This document shows, piece by piece, positions 47,915 through 57,053 of a DNA stretch of 64,000 bases. The stretch is from positions 21,862 to 85,861 of the forward strand of contig JAJSLI010000060.1 of NCBI GenBank assembly GCA_021272315.1, read 5' to 3'. Both the position numbers and the translations under genes were made by a program. The notes below the pieces were generated by a model, which searched no databases, had not been told where the DNA came from, and was given only the letters and a program-made list of their open reading frames with translations. This DNA comes from Methylacidiphilales bacterium (GTDB lineage Bacteria > Verrucomicrobiota > Verrucomicrobiia > Methylacidiphilales > UBA1321). The number at the start of each line of letters is the position of its first letter. The first letter of the stretch is position 1.

Positions 47915-48739
47915 ATGCCTTCCACGGAATTAGTCTATTTCGGCAAACCCGGAAGCTTCACGCACCTCGTGGCGGCCCGAATTGCCGGAAAATCCAAACT
48001 GATATCCCGCGATACCGTTGGGGAGGTTTTTGATTATGTTAAAAAAAAGAAAAATGCCCGCGGCATTGTTCCGATTGAAAATTCCTCGGCTGGAATGATT
48101 TTGGAAACCGTAAACAATTTGGTTAATGACTCCGGCCTGTTCATTCAGGATGAATACGCCCTTAACGTCAAACTGGCTTTGTTGGGCAAAGAGGGTCGCG
48201 CAGTCAAAAATATCTATTCCCACTTCGCGCCTTTCCACCATTGCCAGAACTGGCTCAAGAAGCATTACCCGAATGCCGAACGATGCGTCGTGGACAGCAC
48301 GAGCGCCGCGGCCAGAGTTGCTTCACGCGAGAGATTTGCCGCGGCTATCGCCCCGATAAGCGCAGCGGCCAAATACAATTTTGACATTCTGCATTTCCCG
48401 ATTGGCGACAGCCCAGAGAATCTCACCCAGTTTTTCCTGCTGGGCCATGAAAAAACGCCATCCAAGCATGTCCAGCAAACGAGCCTGTCCGTGGTCCTGA
48501 AGAACCAGGTGGGCAGCCTCTGCAATTTTCTGACCTGCTTCGCCCAGGAAGGCATTAATCTCAAGCGGATCATGTCCCAACCCATTGTTGGGCAGCCCAA
48601 CAACTATATTTTCTTCATTGGCATCGAAGCGCCCATCAGCAACAAGTCCATGAAGAGGGCGATGGAAGCTTCTCGAACCTACTGCACGAAAATGCGGATT
48701 TTGGGCTCCTATCCGGTACACCCTCCATTTGAGTCGTAG
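47915..48739 (+). CDS. Prephenate-dehydratase-like protein with ACT domain
   Basis: 274 aa from the ATG at 47915; the frame extends upstream into the kinase gene without conserved sequence. The PDT fold is evident: VYFGKPGSFTHLVAARIAG, GIVPIENSSAGMILETVNNL and SENLTQF-like DSPENLTQFFLLGHEK. It is followed by an ACT domain (SVVLKNQVGSLCNFLTCFAQ, MRILGSYPV). Canonical enzymes have TRF at the catalytic Thr and ESRP in the ACT domain for phenylalanine binding; here these read TQF and MSQP. It could be an active PheA with relaxed regulation or a repurposed paralogue. Confidence 0.8.
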   Translation: MPSTELVYFGKPGSFTHLVAARIAGKSKLISRDTVGEVFDYVKKKKNARGIVPIENSSAGMILETVNNLVNDSGLFIQDEYALNVKLALLGKEGRAVKNIYSHFAPFHHCQNWLKKHYPNAERCVVDSTSAAARVASRERFAAAIAPISAAAKYNFDILHFPIGDSPENLTQFFLLGHEKTPSKHVQQTSLSVVLKNQVGSLCNFLTCFAQEGINLKRIMSQPIVGQPNNYIFFIGIEAPISNKSMKRAMEASRTYCTKMRILGSYPVHPPFES

Positions 48740-48829
48740 CGTCCACCGGAAAATAATCAGCCCTTGTTTGGAGCCCCGGAGTCTTGCTCTTCTTCCGCCG
48801 ATTGTTGACGGTATCGCGCGCCCTGAAAC

Positions 48830-50869
48830 TCATGGCGTCGTCGCCGGTTCCGCCTCCTCAGCCTCCGGCTTCGATTCGAGCGGATTTGTCCCCGGCAACG
48901 GTGGTGGAATGCCTCGAGCCCCGAGCAACTCCTGCACTTCATCCGCCGCCGCCTGGCTCCCCTCGAACCCGTGCGGGCACGCCGCCGCGAGCAGGTAGGC
49001 CTGTTCCGCCTTCTCCAGCATCGCGCGCTGCCAGTAATGATTTCCGAGTTGGTTCCAGAACTGCCCGTTATAGCGTTGCGCCGTAACCGCCTCCTTGTAA
49101 CAGAAAAAAGCCTCCGGGTACCGGTGGATCGCGTCAAAGGTCATGCCCATCCGCGCCCAAATCGAGTCGTCAAGCGGATTGGCCACCAGCGCGCGTTGAT
49201 AGTCGTCCAGCGCCTCCTGTCCCTCGATCATCCGGCTCTCCATCTCCTTCTGCTGCGAGGCGCGGTAACGGTACAAGTCTCCCAGCATCGTCAGTATCTG
49301 GGCGTTGCCCGGATCGAATTTCAGCGCCTTCTTGCCGTCCTCGATCGCTTGTGTCGTCGGTATTTCCCCATTATGTGACTCCTCCAGTGCCCGCGCGAAA
49401 GTTTTCTCGTAAATAATATCGCTCACTGCCGTACGCGCCGTCTCCGCGCCATAAGCCATGCCGAGCAGGATCAGGAACCAGCCCAGTGGTCGACCCAGCG
49501 GCCCCAGCGAAATCGTGCTCCAGCTTTCCGTTTCCCGCAAGCGGCTCAACCCCAACCCCGTCAATGCGAAAAGGAGCATGGCATTGGCAGGGATATGCAG
49601 GTTGAAATCAACCGTGGAATGGATCAGCAACGCCAACCACGCCGCAATGGCCGACGCGACCAGCACCCGGTCCGTCCACCCCCCGTCCACGAGTTTTCCG
49701 CTTAAAAACTTCAACGTCACCGCAAACACGAAAAAGATCGCAATTCCGAAACCGACCAGCCCGTAATCGTCCACGCAATTCAAATAATCGTCATGGGTCA
49801 ACACCGCCTTGCGCGTGAAAGTTGCGCTCTGGTAGCGCGGATGGATGAAGACAAACGTGGCCGGGCCCGTTCCAAAATAGGGATGGTCCGCCGCAATCCG
49901 CAACGCATCCCGCGCCAGCTCGACCCGCACATAGGTGTAAAGCATCCCGTTCTGAAACGTGCCCGTTAATTCCGAAAATCGCGCCCGGACGAAGGGTGAA
50001 CTCGCGAAAAATCCGATGATCGCCGCCAGCAGCAATGCCGCCGCCGTTACCGGCACCCACCGTCGCAGTGTGCCGTGCCGCACGCCGAAGATCGCCAAGG
50101 CGATGATGCACGCCAGCAACCCGAGCCAACCGCCCCGCGATCCCGAGTACATGATCCCCACCGCCATGATCGCCGCCAGGTAAAACAAGACGATGCGCAG
50201 CGGCCAGGGCAGTTTTGAGAATGAACCGAACGCAAGGGTCGTGCCGAGGGCCATTACCAGCAACGCCGCATAATGGTCCGGGCAACCGTACGTACCAATC
50301 CACCGTGGCGCGTAATTCAACTGCAGCCGCTCCGTCGACCCGAACGGGAACCAGAGATTCTGCGGTTGGTCGATGTCGGAATGAAGACTTAGAAAGTAAC
50401 CGAAACCCGCTTCAAATACCCCCAGCAGCACAAGCCCACCCAGGAGCACCAGCCCGTGTAATGGCCGGGCCAACCCGTGGCGGCAGGTCAGAAAAATCAC
50501 GGCATAGCCGAGCACGTTAAGCGCCTCAAGCCTGGAAAAATATTCAGTCGGCGACGTCAGCCAGCGCACCGCCGCATAGATGACAAAAAGCACCACGGCC
50601 CAGTCGATTGCATCCACCCGCCTCCGCTCGCTCCGCGCCGGGGGGCGGCTCAATCTCACCCCCTGCAACACCAACAGGACCGCCACTGCTGTCAGCAACG
50701 GCAATTCATACCATAAACGCGCTGCGCCCAGGACCAGCGGCGCCGCCAGCAGGATCAGACCTGTCAACCAGGCGGTTCCCACGCCGTCCAACCCGCCGGA
50801 CAGGCGGCCCGCGCCCCTCCCCGCAAACCGAAAGTCGGCACCGGGTAAAACTCGCGAGCTCGGCGTCAT
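48830..50869 (-). CDS. O-antigen-ligase-like membrane protein with C-terminal TPRs
   Basis: 679 aa from the ATG at 50869; a GTG at 50899 is in frame. About 11 hydrophobic helices form a Wzy/WaaL-type domain, with the large periplasmic loop after IMYSGSRGGWLGLLACIIAL (GSRG motif) and the PYFGTGPATFVFIHPRYQSA and THDDYLNCVDDYGLVGFGIA segments that define the Wzy_C superfamily. The last 190 residues are soluble TPR-like helices (AIEDGKKALKFDPGNAQILT, LDDYQRALVANPLDDSIWAR). Probably polymerises or ligates a surface glycan, or glycosylates protein. No polysaccharide cluster is adjacent. Confidence 0.85.
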   Translation of the reverse strand: MTPSSRVLPGADFRFAGRGAGRLSGGLDGVGTAWLTGLILLAAPLVLGAARLWYELPLLTAVAVLLVLQGVRLSRPPARSERRRVDAIDWAVVLFVIYAAVRWLTSPTEYFSRLEALNVLGYAVIFLTCRHGLARPLHGLVLLGGLVLLGVFEAGFGYFLSLHSDIDQPQNLWFPFGSTERLQLNYAPRWIGTYGCPDHYAALLVMALGTTLAFGSFSKLPWPLRIVLFYLAAIMAVGIMYSGSRGGWLGLLACIIALAIFGVRHGTLRRWVPVTAAALLLAAIIGFFASSPFVRARFSELTGTFQNGMLYTYVRVELARDALRIAADHPYFGTGPATFVFIHPRYQSATFTRKAVLTHDDYLNCVDDYGLVGFGIAIFFVFAVTLKFLSGKLVDGGWTDRVLVASAIAAWLALLIHSTVDFNLHIPANAMLLFALTGLGLSRLRETESWSTISLGPLGRPLGWFLILLGMAYGAETARTAVSDIIYEKTFARALEESHNGEIPTTQAIEDGKKALKFDPGNAQILTMLGDLYRYRASQQKEMESRMIEGQEALDDYQRALVANPLDDSIWARMGMTFDAIHRYPEAFFCYKEAVTAQRYNGQFWNQLGNHYWQRAMLEKAEQAYLLAAACPHGFEGSQAAADEVQELLGARGIPPPLPGTNPLESKPEAEEAEPATTP

Positions 50870-50977
50870 GGCGGGTATTTTTAGGATGGCACTGAACACC
50901 GGTGCTTGCGAGTAGAATCAATCGGGGCAACGTTCCGGGTTGCCGTCGGGCCTCCTCAGCGCCAATATAACCACAGC

Positions 50978-51283
50978 ATGATCCGACGCCTCTTTGCCCC
51001 CGCCTCCGAACCCGGCCTGCCCACCCCAAAATTCGAGGAACTCCTTGCCCGCCTCGAACAAATCGTTTCCGACATGGAAACCTCCGAATTACCGCTCGAA
51101 AAACTCCTCGCCAATTACGAGGAAGGCATGCGCCTGGTCAAAGCGTGCGGCGACCGCCTGGCCGATGCGGAACAAAAAGTTGAGATTCTCTCCCGCGCCC
51201 TGTCAGCCGAAAGCGACAAGCCCGGCACGGCCCCGGAAGAAAACAAGTCCGCCGAGTCCAAGGGCGATATCCGGCTGTTTTAG
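50978..51283 (+). CDS. xseB: Exodeoxyribonuclease VII small subunit
   Basis: 101 aa from the ATG at 50978. The conserved XseB helical hairpin is complete: KFEELLARLEQIVSDMETSE, then LPLEKLLANYEEGMRLVKAC and LADAEQKVEILSR. The family is usually about 80 aa; here a short N-terminal and an acidic C-terminal tail are added. It binds the large subunit XseA to degrade single-stranded DNA in the cytoplasm. xseA is not in the window. A frame extension to 50906 has no conserved content. Confidence 0.93.
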   Translation: MIRRLFAPASEPGLPTPKFEELLARLEQIVSDMETSELPLEKLLANYEEGMRLVKACGDRLADAEQKVEILSRALSAESDKPGTAPEENKSAESKGDIRLF

Positions 51284-51316
51284 GTGGATCATGCACCCTG
51301 TCCCGGCGCCTTGTGA

Positions 51317-51331
51317 CCGGGCACAGCCCGG
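51317..51331. terminator. GC-rich hairpin between convergent genes
   Basis: CCGGGC (51317-51322) and GCCCGG (51326-51331) pair perfectly around ACA. It lies between the xseB stop at 51283 and the convergent AEC stop at 51334. No T-run is present on either strand, so it may be a pause or transcript-end hairpin rather than a classic terminator. Confidence 0.35.
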
Positions 51332-51333
51332 CT

Positions 51334-52338
51334 CTACTGCACTCCGATTAAGTGCATCCCGAAGTGGATCCAGAGAGGAAGGGTAATGATGGAGGCAGCG
51401 GACGTGGCATAAATCACTTGGAGCGCAACCGGCACGTCGCCGCCGTAGTGACGGGCCAGGATGAGCGAGAGCATGCCCGCCGGCATGGCGGCCTGCACGA
51501 CAAGCGTCTCCCGCAATTCCTTCGAGATGGGTAGGAAAACTGCCAGCAACACGAAGCCGAGTGGGCATAGAAAATTACGCACCAAGATGGACAGAGCCAT
51601 GACGCCCGCGCCATGGGCCATCCGGAATTTGCCCCAGAAATCGGCCATGGTCGCGCCGATCAGCAGCAGCGCCAGTGGAATGGAGGTGATGCCGATAAAA
51701 TGGATCGTGGTGAAGATGACCTTGACCGGCCAGCCCCAGGACAGGGTGTCGAGCGTGGCGGTGTCGAGACGCAGACCGCAAGCGGCGGTGACCAGGTTGA
51801 TGGCGACGCCGAGAATGATGGCGCGCACCGGCATGGTCAGGGCGCGGCGCCAGTCGCGAATGGACGAACGCTCCTCGAGCACACTCATGCCTACGGTCCA
51901 GAACGCGGTCTCGATGCCGAGATTGAACAGAAGGAGGACTCCGAGGGCTTCCGGACCGTAAAGGACCGCGACGAGCGGAATTGGGATGTAGCCGTAATTG
52001 AAAATACCCGCCGTAAAGGTGAAGGTCCGCATACGGGTGTTGGACTGGATCCGGCCGACGCGGGCCGCCAGCGCCGCCACCGCCAAACAGGCGGCGGTGC
52101 AGACAAATCCGAGCAACGGACTACACCACAAATTGCTCCAATGACGCACCTCTTCACTGGCCATGAGACTGTCCAGGACAAGACAGGGATAAAGCAGATT
52201 GATGTTGAGTTCGAGGAGGGTACGGTCGGCCCGTTCGTTGAGGATGCCAAGCCGGCGCACGACCGCCCCAGCGGCGATGAGTAAAAACAACGGAATGACG
52301 CTGCCAAGGATCTTCAGATACTCCTGCATGGAAGCCAT
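51334..52338 (-). CDS. AEC (auxin efflux carrier) family transporter
   Basis: 334 aa from the ATG at 52338 (MASMQEYLKILG); the frame opens at 52425. About ten hydrophobic helices in two five-helix halves, with the family's ELNINLLYPCLVLDSLMASE, FTFTAGIFNYGYIPIPLVAV, VIFTTIHFIGITSIPLALLL and AMPAGMLSLILARHYGGDVP. Bacterial AEC members export or take up organic acids such as malate. It is divergent from the PEP carboxykinase gene, with a palindromic site in the shared upstream region, which fits a link to C4-acid metabolism. Confidence 0.87.
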   Translation of the reverse strand: MASMQEYLKILGSVIPLFLLIAAGAVVRRLGILNERADRTLLELNINLLYPCLVLDSLMASEEVRHWSNLWCSPLLGFVCTAACLAVAALAARVGRIQSNTRMRTFTFTAGIFNYGYIPIPLVAVLYGPEALGVLLLFNLGIETAFWTVGMSVLEERSSIRDWRRALTMPVRAIILGVAINLVTAACGLRLDTATLDTLSWGWPVKVIFTTIHFIGITSIPLALLLIGATMADFWGKFRMAHGAGVMALSILVRNFLCPLGFVLLAVFLPISKELRETLVVQAAMPAGMLSLILARHYGGDVPVALQVIYATSAASIITLPLWIHFGMHLIGVQ

Positions 52339-52388
52339 TAGCAAATCACAACAACGCAAAAAAGTAACGCACCGCCAAAAAAATTCGC

Positions 52389-52415
52389 GACCAATTTTGG
52401 TCAATTTACGACCAA
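52389..52415. promoter_or_regulatory. Possible operator in the AEC-pckG divergent region
   Basis: GACCAA at 52389-52394 and TTGGTC at 52397-52402 are perfect complements around TT, and a third GACCAA half-site follows at 52410-52415, 21 bases from the first. It lies midway between two divergent starts (52338 and 52469). This is the layout of a regulator binding site with a repeated half-site. Confidence 0.4.
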
Positions 52416-52468
52416 AGGAAACCAAGATATGTTAAGCATTCCCCAACTCGGGTGATAATGTAAGTTCA

Positions 52469-54283
52469 ATGCCATTGACACTCCCCATGACAAAACCCAC
52501 CCCTCACCTGGTTCCACCCGCCGGTTTCGGCACGATCAAAACAGCCCACGCGGGCGTACGGGACTGGGTCGAGGAGACCGCGCAGCTTTGCACGCCCGAC
52601 CAGATCTTTTGGTGCGACGGCAGTGAAGAGGAAAAAGAGCAACTGATCCAGCAGGCCGTCGATACGGGCGTGCTGATCCGGCTCAATCAAAAAAAGCTGC
52701 CTGGCTGTTATTATCACCGCTCCAATCCGAACGACGTGGCGCGCGTCGAGGAATGCACGTTCATCTGCACACACACGGAGGCCGAGGCCGGGCCGACGAA
52801 CCATTGGATGGCGCCCGCGAAGATGTACGAAAAGCTCCTCGGGCTTTGCCGCGGGGCGATGAAAGGCAGGACGATGTACGTGGTGCCCTATCTGATGGGG
52901 CCGCCCGGCTCACCGTTGACGAAGATCGGCGTCGAACTGACCGATTCGATTTATGTCGTGCTGAGCATGCGGATCATGACGCGGATGGGACAAGTTGCAT
53001 GGGACCAACTTGGCTCCGATGGCATCTACACCAAGGGGCTGCATAGCATGCTCGACGTGAACCCGGCGCGGCGAATCATCGCCCATTTTCCGCAGGACAA
53101 CACGATCATCTCTGTCGGTTCAAACTACGGCGGCAACGTGCTTTTGGGGAAGAAATGCCTCGCGCTACGGCTCGGGTCGGCGCTGGGCCGCGACGAGGGC
53201 TGGATGGCCGAACATATGCTCATCCTCGGTGTTGAATCACCCAAGGGAGAAAAGACCTTCGTGGCCGCGGCGTTTCCGAGTTCATGCGGAAAGACGAACT
53301 TCTCCATGCTCATCCCGCCGAAACCATTCAAGGACTGGAAAATCACCACCGTGGGCGATGACATCGCGTGGATGAAGCCGGGCCCGGACGGGCGGCTCTA
53401 CGCGATCAACCCGGAGGCGGGTTACTTTGGCGTCGTGCCGGGCACCAATTACAAGTCGAACCCAAATGCGATGACCTTGATGTCACGCGACACCATCTAC
53501 ACCAATGTGGCGCTCACCCCCGATCTCGATGTCTGGTGGGAGGGCAAGGACGGAGAGCCTCCCGCGGAATGCCTCGACTGGAAGGGCAACCCGTGGACGC
53601 CCGCCTCGAAAGAAAAGGCGGCGCACCCCAACAGCCGCTTCGCCGCGCCCATGTATAACAATCCGGTCCTCGCGCCGGAAGCGGACAACCCGGAGGGCGT
53701 GCCGATCAACGCGCTCATTTTCGGCGGACGCCGCGCCACCACGCTGCCCCTCGTTTTCCAAGCCTTCAACTGGATTCACGGCGTCTACGTCGGCGCGACC
53801 ATGGGTTCGGAGATGACCGCCGCCGCCGCCGGGACCGTGGGTCAAGTTCGGCGCGACCCGATGGCCATGCTGCCGTTCTGCGGCTACAACATGGGCGATT
53901 ACTTCGCCCACTGGCTCAAGATGCGGAAATTGCTCAAGAACCCGCCGAAAATTTTTCACGTGAACTGGTTCCGCAAAAGCAAGGACGGCCGGTTCCTCTG
54001 GCCCGGTTACGGCGAGAACATGCGCGTGCTGAAATGGATCGTCGACCGCTGCCGCGGACGCGTGCCGGCCTACGAAACGCCCGTCGGCTGGATGCCCGAG
54101 CCACAGGACATCGACACGACCGACCTCAATTGCCCTCCGGACGATCTGGCCGAGGCGCTCTCGCTCAATATCGAGGAATGGAAGCGCGAGGTACTGCTGC
54201 AGGATGATCTCTTCATCCAGCTCTACTCCGACCTGCCGAAGGAACTCATGTTCCAGCGCGAACTACTGATCTCCAGGTTGTAA
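52469..54283 (+). CDS. pckG: Phosphoenolpyruvate carboxykinase (GTP)
   Basis: 604 aa enzyme that converts oxaloacetate and GTP to phosphoenolpyruvate, GDP and CO2 in gluconeogenesis. The GTP-type family is shown by [20 protein letters not shown], the P-loop with its reactive Cys [18 protein letters not shown], the metal-binding [32 protein letters not shown] and the guanine-pocket region [18 protein letters not shown]. Length is normal for the family. A second ATG at 52487 is possible. Divergent from an organic-acid-type transporter. Confidence 0.97.
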   Translation: MPLTLPMTKPTPHLVPPAGFGTIKTAHAGVRDWVEETAQLCTPDQIFWCDGSEEEKEQLIQQAVDTGVLIRLNQKKLPGCYYHRSNPNDVARVEECTFICTHTEAEAGPTNHWMAPAKMYEKLLGLCRGAMKGRTMYVVPYLMGPPGSPLTKIGVELTDSIYVVLSMRIMTRMGQVAWDQLGSDGIYTKGLHSMLDVNPARRIIAHFPQDNTIISVGSNYGGNVLLGKKCLALRLGSALGRDEGWMAEHMLILGVESPKGEKTFVAAAFPSSCGKTNFSMLIPPKPFKDWKITTVGDDIAWMKPGPDGRLYAINPEAGYFGVVPGTNYKSNPNAMTLMSRDTIYTNVALTPDLDVWWEGKDGEPPAECLDWKGNPWTPASKEKAAHPNSRFAAPMYNNPVLAPEADNPEGVPINALIFGGRRATTLPLVFQAFNWIHGVYVGATMGSEMTAAAAGTVGQVRRDPMAMLPFCGYNMGDYFAHWLKMRKLLKNPPKIFHVNWFRKSKDGRFLWPGYGENMRVLKWIVDRCRGRVPAYETPVGWMPEPQDIDTTDLNCPPDDLAEALSLNIEEWKREVLLQDDLFIQLYSDLPKELMFQRELLISRL

Positions 54284-54387
54284 GCAAAACGGATTTTTTG
54301 AGCGAAGCAAAAAGCCGTGAAGTAGACTCCTGCCATGCGCTTGGAGGACTTGCGGTTTGACCTCGCGACACCTACGCTCTGGCCCGC

Positions 54388-55092
54388 ATGCCCAGAAGCG
54401 TCCAAGAACAGCGCCTTCATCTCGCGACTTCCAGCGGCGGCATCAGTTCGGAAACCGTTTACCAGTCATTCCTAAAGCTGGCTGAAGCCGAAAACGTGCA
54501 TGGCAACGTCCTCGAATTGGGCGCCGGCCTTGGACATCTCACGCCTCGGCTTGTCCCCTTCAGCGACCGATTGACCGCCGTCGATCTGCTCCCACGCCCG
54601 GACAGCTTGCCCGAAGCCATCCGCTGGGTGCAGGCCGATATGAACGAGCCGCTGCCGTTTCCTGACGAATCGTTCGACGCCGCCCTGTCGGTGGAAGTCA
54701 TGGGCTATTTGGAAAATCCCCGCGCCGCCTACCGGGACTATTACCGACTCCTGCGTCCGGGTGGCATCCTCATCATTTCCATGCCCAACCAGCGCAGCAT
54801 CCGCTCGCTCTGCTGCCTCGTCTTCGGGGGCCACTTCGCCTCCTTCATCGGCGCGAGCTACCCGGCCCAGATCACGGCGTTGCAGCACCTCGATCATCAG
54901 CGTATTTGTGACGAGGTCGGCTTCACGCCTCCGCGCTTTTTCTACACCGACTCGGGCGGCCTGCCCAAATTGCCCCAGATGAAATGGCAGAAGCTCCTTT
55001 TTAGCCTGCCGCGCGGCAAGTTTTTCAGTGACAACGTGCAGATCGTGACCCGCAAGCCGGAAGCGGTTTCAAAGAATCCGCTTTCTTCTTGA
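54388..55092 (+). CDS. Class I SAM-dependent methyltransferase
   Basis: 234 aa. Type-11-like methyltransferase fold: motif I VLELGAGLGHLTPRLVPFSD, acidic end of strand 2 LTAVDLLPRP, motif II-like WVQADMNEPLPFPDESFDAA, then LLRPGGILIISMPNQRS. The substrate is not evident; no biosynthetic cluster is present. The region after the core (RFFYTDSGGLPKLPQMKWQK) resembles small-molecule or quinone methyltransferases only loosely. Monocistronic upstream of the HicBA pair. Confidence 0.85.
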   Translation: MPRSVQEQRLHLATSSGGISSETVYQSFLKLAEAENVHGNVLELGAGLGHLTPRLVPFSDRLTAVDLLPRPDSLPEAIRWVQADMNEPLPFPDESFDAALSVEVMGYLENPRAAYRDYYRLLRPGGILIISMPNQRSIRSLCCLVFGGHFASFIGASYPAQITALQHLDHQRICDEVGFTPPRFFYTDSGGLPKLPQMKWQKLLFSLPRGKFFSDNVQIVTRKPEAVSKNPLSS

Positions 55093-55167
55093 AAGATGGC
55101 TAATGAAGAGATTTCAATTCGCGGGACAATACCCTCTTTCCAGCTCGCTTATCAGTGATAATCATCC

Positions 55168-55173
55168 TATAAT
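55168..55173 (+). promoter_or_regulatory. Consensus -10 element for hicBA
   Basis: A perfect TATAAT ends six bases before the GTG of the HicB-like gene at 55180. A -35 box is not convincing. With normal spacing, transcription would begin at about the GTG itself, so the transcript may be leaderless. Confidence 0.45.
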
Positions 55174-55179
55174 AGTAAC

Positions 55180-55395
55180 GTGAAGCTGGATTTCAAACTC
55201 AGGCTGCTGGTGGAGCCCGACGAGGAAACCGGACGATGGTCCGCTGTTTTTCCCGAGTTGCCGGGGTGCGCTTCGGCCGGCGATACGGAAGCCGAAGCCG
55301 TGCAGAATGCCATTGAAGCGCTGAAGCTTTGGTTTGAACCGTCGCCCATTACCGCTTCCCGCCAGGCCAAGTGGGTTGACCTGTCGGTCTCGTGA
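55180..55395 (+). CDS. hicB: HicB-like antitoxin
   Basis: 71 aa from a GTG. The partial RNase-H-like HicB fold is seen in FKLRLLVEPDEETGRWSAVF, PELPGCASAGDTEAEAVQNA and IEALKLWF. This is the short form without a C-terminal DNA-binding domain. HicB blocks the HicA toxin by direct binding. It precedes hicA with a four-base overlap (GTGA), the reverse of the E. coli order. A TATAAT ends six bases upstream. Confidence 0.88.
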   Translation: MKLDFKLRLLVEPDEETGRWSAVFPELPGCASAGDTEAEAVQNAIEALKLWFEPSPITASRQAKWVDLSVS

Positions 55396-55610
55396 GCCGC
55401 AAATATCCGGTTCTCAAGGCAAGTGAAGTCATCCGCACTTTGCGTCGGAATGGCTTTAGCCTGATTGGACAATCCGGTAGCCACCAAAAATGGCGTCATC
55501 AAAACGGACGCCAGGTGATTGTCCCCATGCATGGAGCAAAGAATATTCCCATCGGTACCCTGAAGAGTATCATCGACGGCAGCGGTCTTCCCGTGGACGT
55601 TTTTCGTTAG
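55392..55610 (+). CDS. hicA: HicA-like mRNA interferase toxin
   Basis: 72 aa from a GTG. The small dsRBD-like HicA fold is complete: YPVLKASEVIRTLRRNGFSL, the active-site region GQSGSHQKWRHQNGRQVIVP with the catalytic His, and IPIGTLKSIIDGSGLPVDVF. HicA cleaves mRNA in a translation-independent way when freed from HicB. It overlaps the antitoxin gene by four bases. The aminotransferase start follows 35 bases later. Confidence 0.9.
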   Translation: MSRKYPVLKASEVIRTLRRNGFSLIGQSGSHQKWRHQNGRQVIVPMHGAKNIPIGTLKSIIDGSGLPVDVFR

Positions 55611-55645
55611 GCCCCGAACCGTCACTCAACGGCTTTTCAACTCCC

Positions 55646-57016
55646 ATGCTCCCCGAACTCGTGACGCCCGCCCCAGGTCCGCGATCACGCGCGCTGGCGA
55701 CGGAATTGCGGGCGCACGAGTCGCGCAACGTCACCTACGTCTCGCCCGGTTTCCCGGTTTTCTGGGAAAGCGCGCACGGCGTGAACGTCTGGGACGTTGA
55801 CAGCAACCGTTTTCTCGACCTGACCAGCGGCTTCGGCGTGGCCAGCCTCGGCTACGCGCCCCGGTCGCTGGTCGAGGGCGTGCGCGAGCAGGTGGGCCTT
55901 CTCTATCACGCAATGGGCGACGTCCATCCCAGCGCCGGAAAGGCCGCGCTTTGCCGGAGGCTGTCCCAGATCACCTTCGAATCGTGGAAACTCGGCCCGG
56001 GCAAGGCGATCCTGACCAACTCGGGCAGCGAGGCGGTCGAGGCGGCGCTGAAAACAGCCTGGCTGGCAACGCGGCGGCGCGGCGTGCTCGCCTTCACCGG
56101 TGGTTACCACGGCCTCGGCTACGGCGCGCTTACGGTGACGGGCCGCACCCTGTTCCGCGATCCGTTCGCCGCGCAGCTTGCCGACTTCGCCACCTTTCTG
56201 CCCTTCCCCCACTGCCAGCATTGCCCTTTCGGCGCGTCGGGCCGTGAACCGTCGGCCTGCCTGCCCGATTGCATGAACACGTTCATGCGGCAGGCCGAAA
56301 TTTTGCTCGGAGACGGCGAGATCGGCGCGATCCTGGTCGAGCCGGTGCAGGGCCGGGGTGGCGAAATCGTCCCGCCCGACTGGTTCCTGCCGCTGCTCCG
56401 CTCGCTCGCGAATCAATTCAACGCGGTGCTGATTTTTGACGAGATTTACACCGGCTTTCACCGCACGGGCCGCCGGTTCGCGTGCGACCGCTGGAACGTC
56501 CAGCCCGACCTGATCTGTCTCGGCAAAGCGCTGACCGGCGGCTTTCCCCTCGCCGCGTGCGTGGGCCGCGCCGGACTCATGGATGACGCCTGGCCCGAGT
56601 CGACCGGCGAGGCGCTCTACACCAGCACGTTCCTCGGTAATCCGCTCGGTTGCCGCATGGCCCTCGAGTCGCTGGCCCTGCTTGAGGCGGAACCGTGGAG
56701 TCAGCGGGCTGAGGCGCTGGGCGATCATCTGCACCAGGGCCTGCTCAAGCTGCAAGGCGCGTCGAAACGGTGGGGCTGGACACGCGGCCTCGGGCTGATG
56801 CGCGGAATCGAGGTACTCGATGCGAACGGAGCGCCCGACGCGGCGCGGGCGGGCCGGCTCGTCGAGGCGATGCTCGCGCGCGGCATCATCCTGCTCAGCG
56901 GCGGCGTCGAACAAAATGTCCTCTCCTTCACGCCGCCCTTTGTGGTCACCGAAGCTGAGATTGATTTCGCGCTGGAGCAGCTTGGCCAAGCTGAAGCCTA
57001 CGCTTCCAGCCAATGA
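55646..57016 (+). CDS. Class III PLP-dependent aminotransferase
   Basis: 456 aa from the ATG at 55646; the frame extends back into hicA without conserved sequence. The fold-type I signatures are there: VNVWDVDSNRFLDLTSGFGV, AILTNSGSEAVEAALKTAWL, AVLIFDEIYTGFHRTGRRFA and the PLP Lys in LICLGKALTGGFPLAACVG. This matches the 4-aminobutyrate/acetylornithine branch; a Cys-rich loop (CQHCPFGASGREPSACLPDC) is unusual and might bind metal. Amino donor and acceptor are unknown. No operon partner. Confidence 0.88.
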   Translation: MLPELVTPAPGPRSRALATELRAHESRNVTYVSPGFPVFWESAHGVNVWDVDSNRFLDLTSGFGVASLGYAPRSLVEGVREQVGLLYHAMGDVHPSAGKAALCRRLSQITFESWKLGPGKAILTNSGSEAVEAALKTAWLATRRRGVLAFTGGYHGLGYGALTVTGRTLFRDPFAAQLADFATFLPFPHCQHCPFGASGREPSACLPDCMNTFMRQAEILLGDGEIGAILVEPVQGRGGEIVPPDWFLPLLRSLANQFNAVLIFDEIYTGFHRTGRRFACDRWNVQPDLICLGKALTGGFPLAACVGRAGLMDDAWPESTGEALYTSTFLGNPLGCRMALESLALLEAEPWSQRAEALGDHLHQGLLKLQGASKRWGWTRGLGLMRGIEVLDANGAPDAARAGRLVEAMLARGIILLSGGVEQNVLSFTPPFVVTEAEIDFALEQLGQAEAYASSQ

Positions 57017-57053
57017 CCAGGGCGGTTGATTTTGATTCAATAGGATCGGTTTT

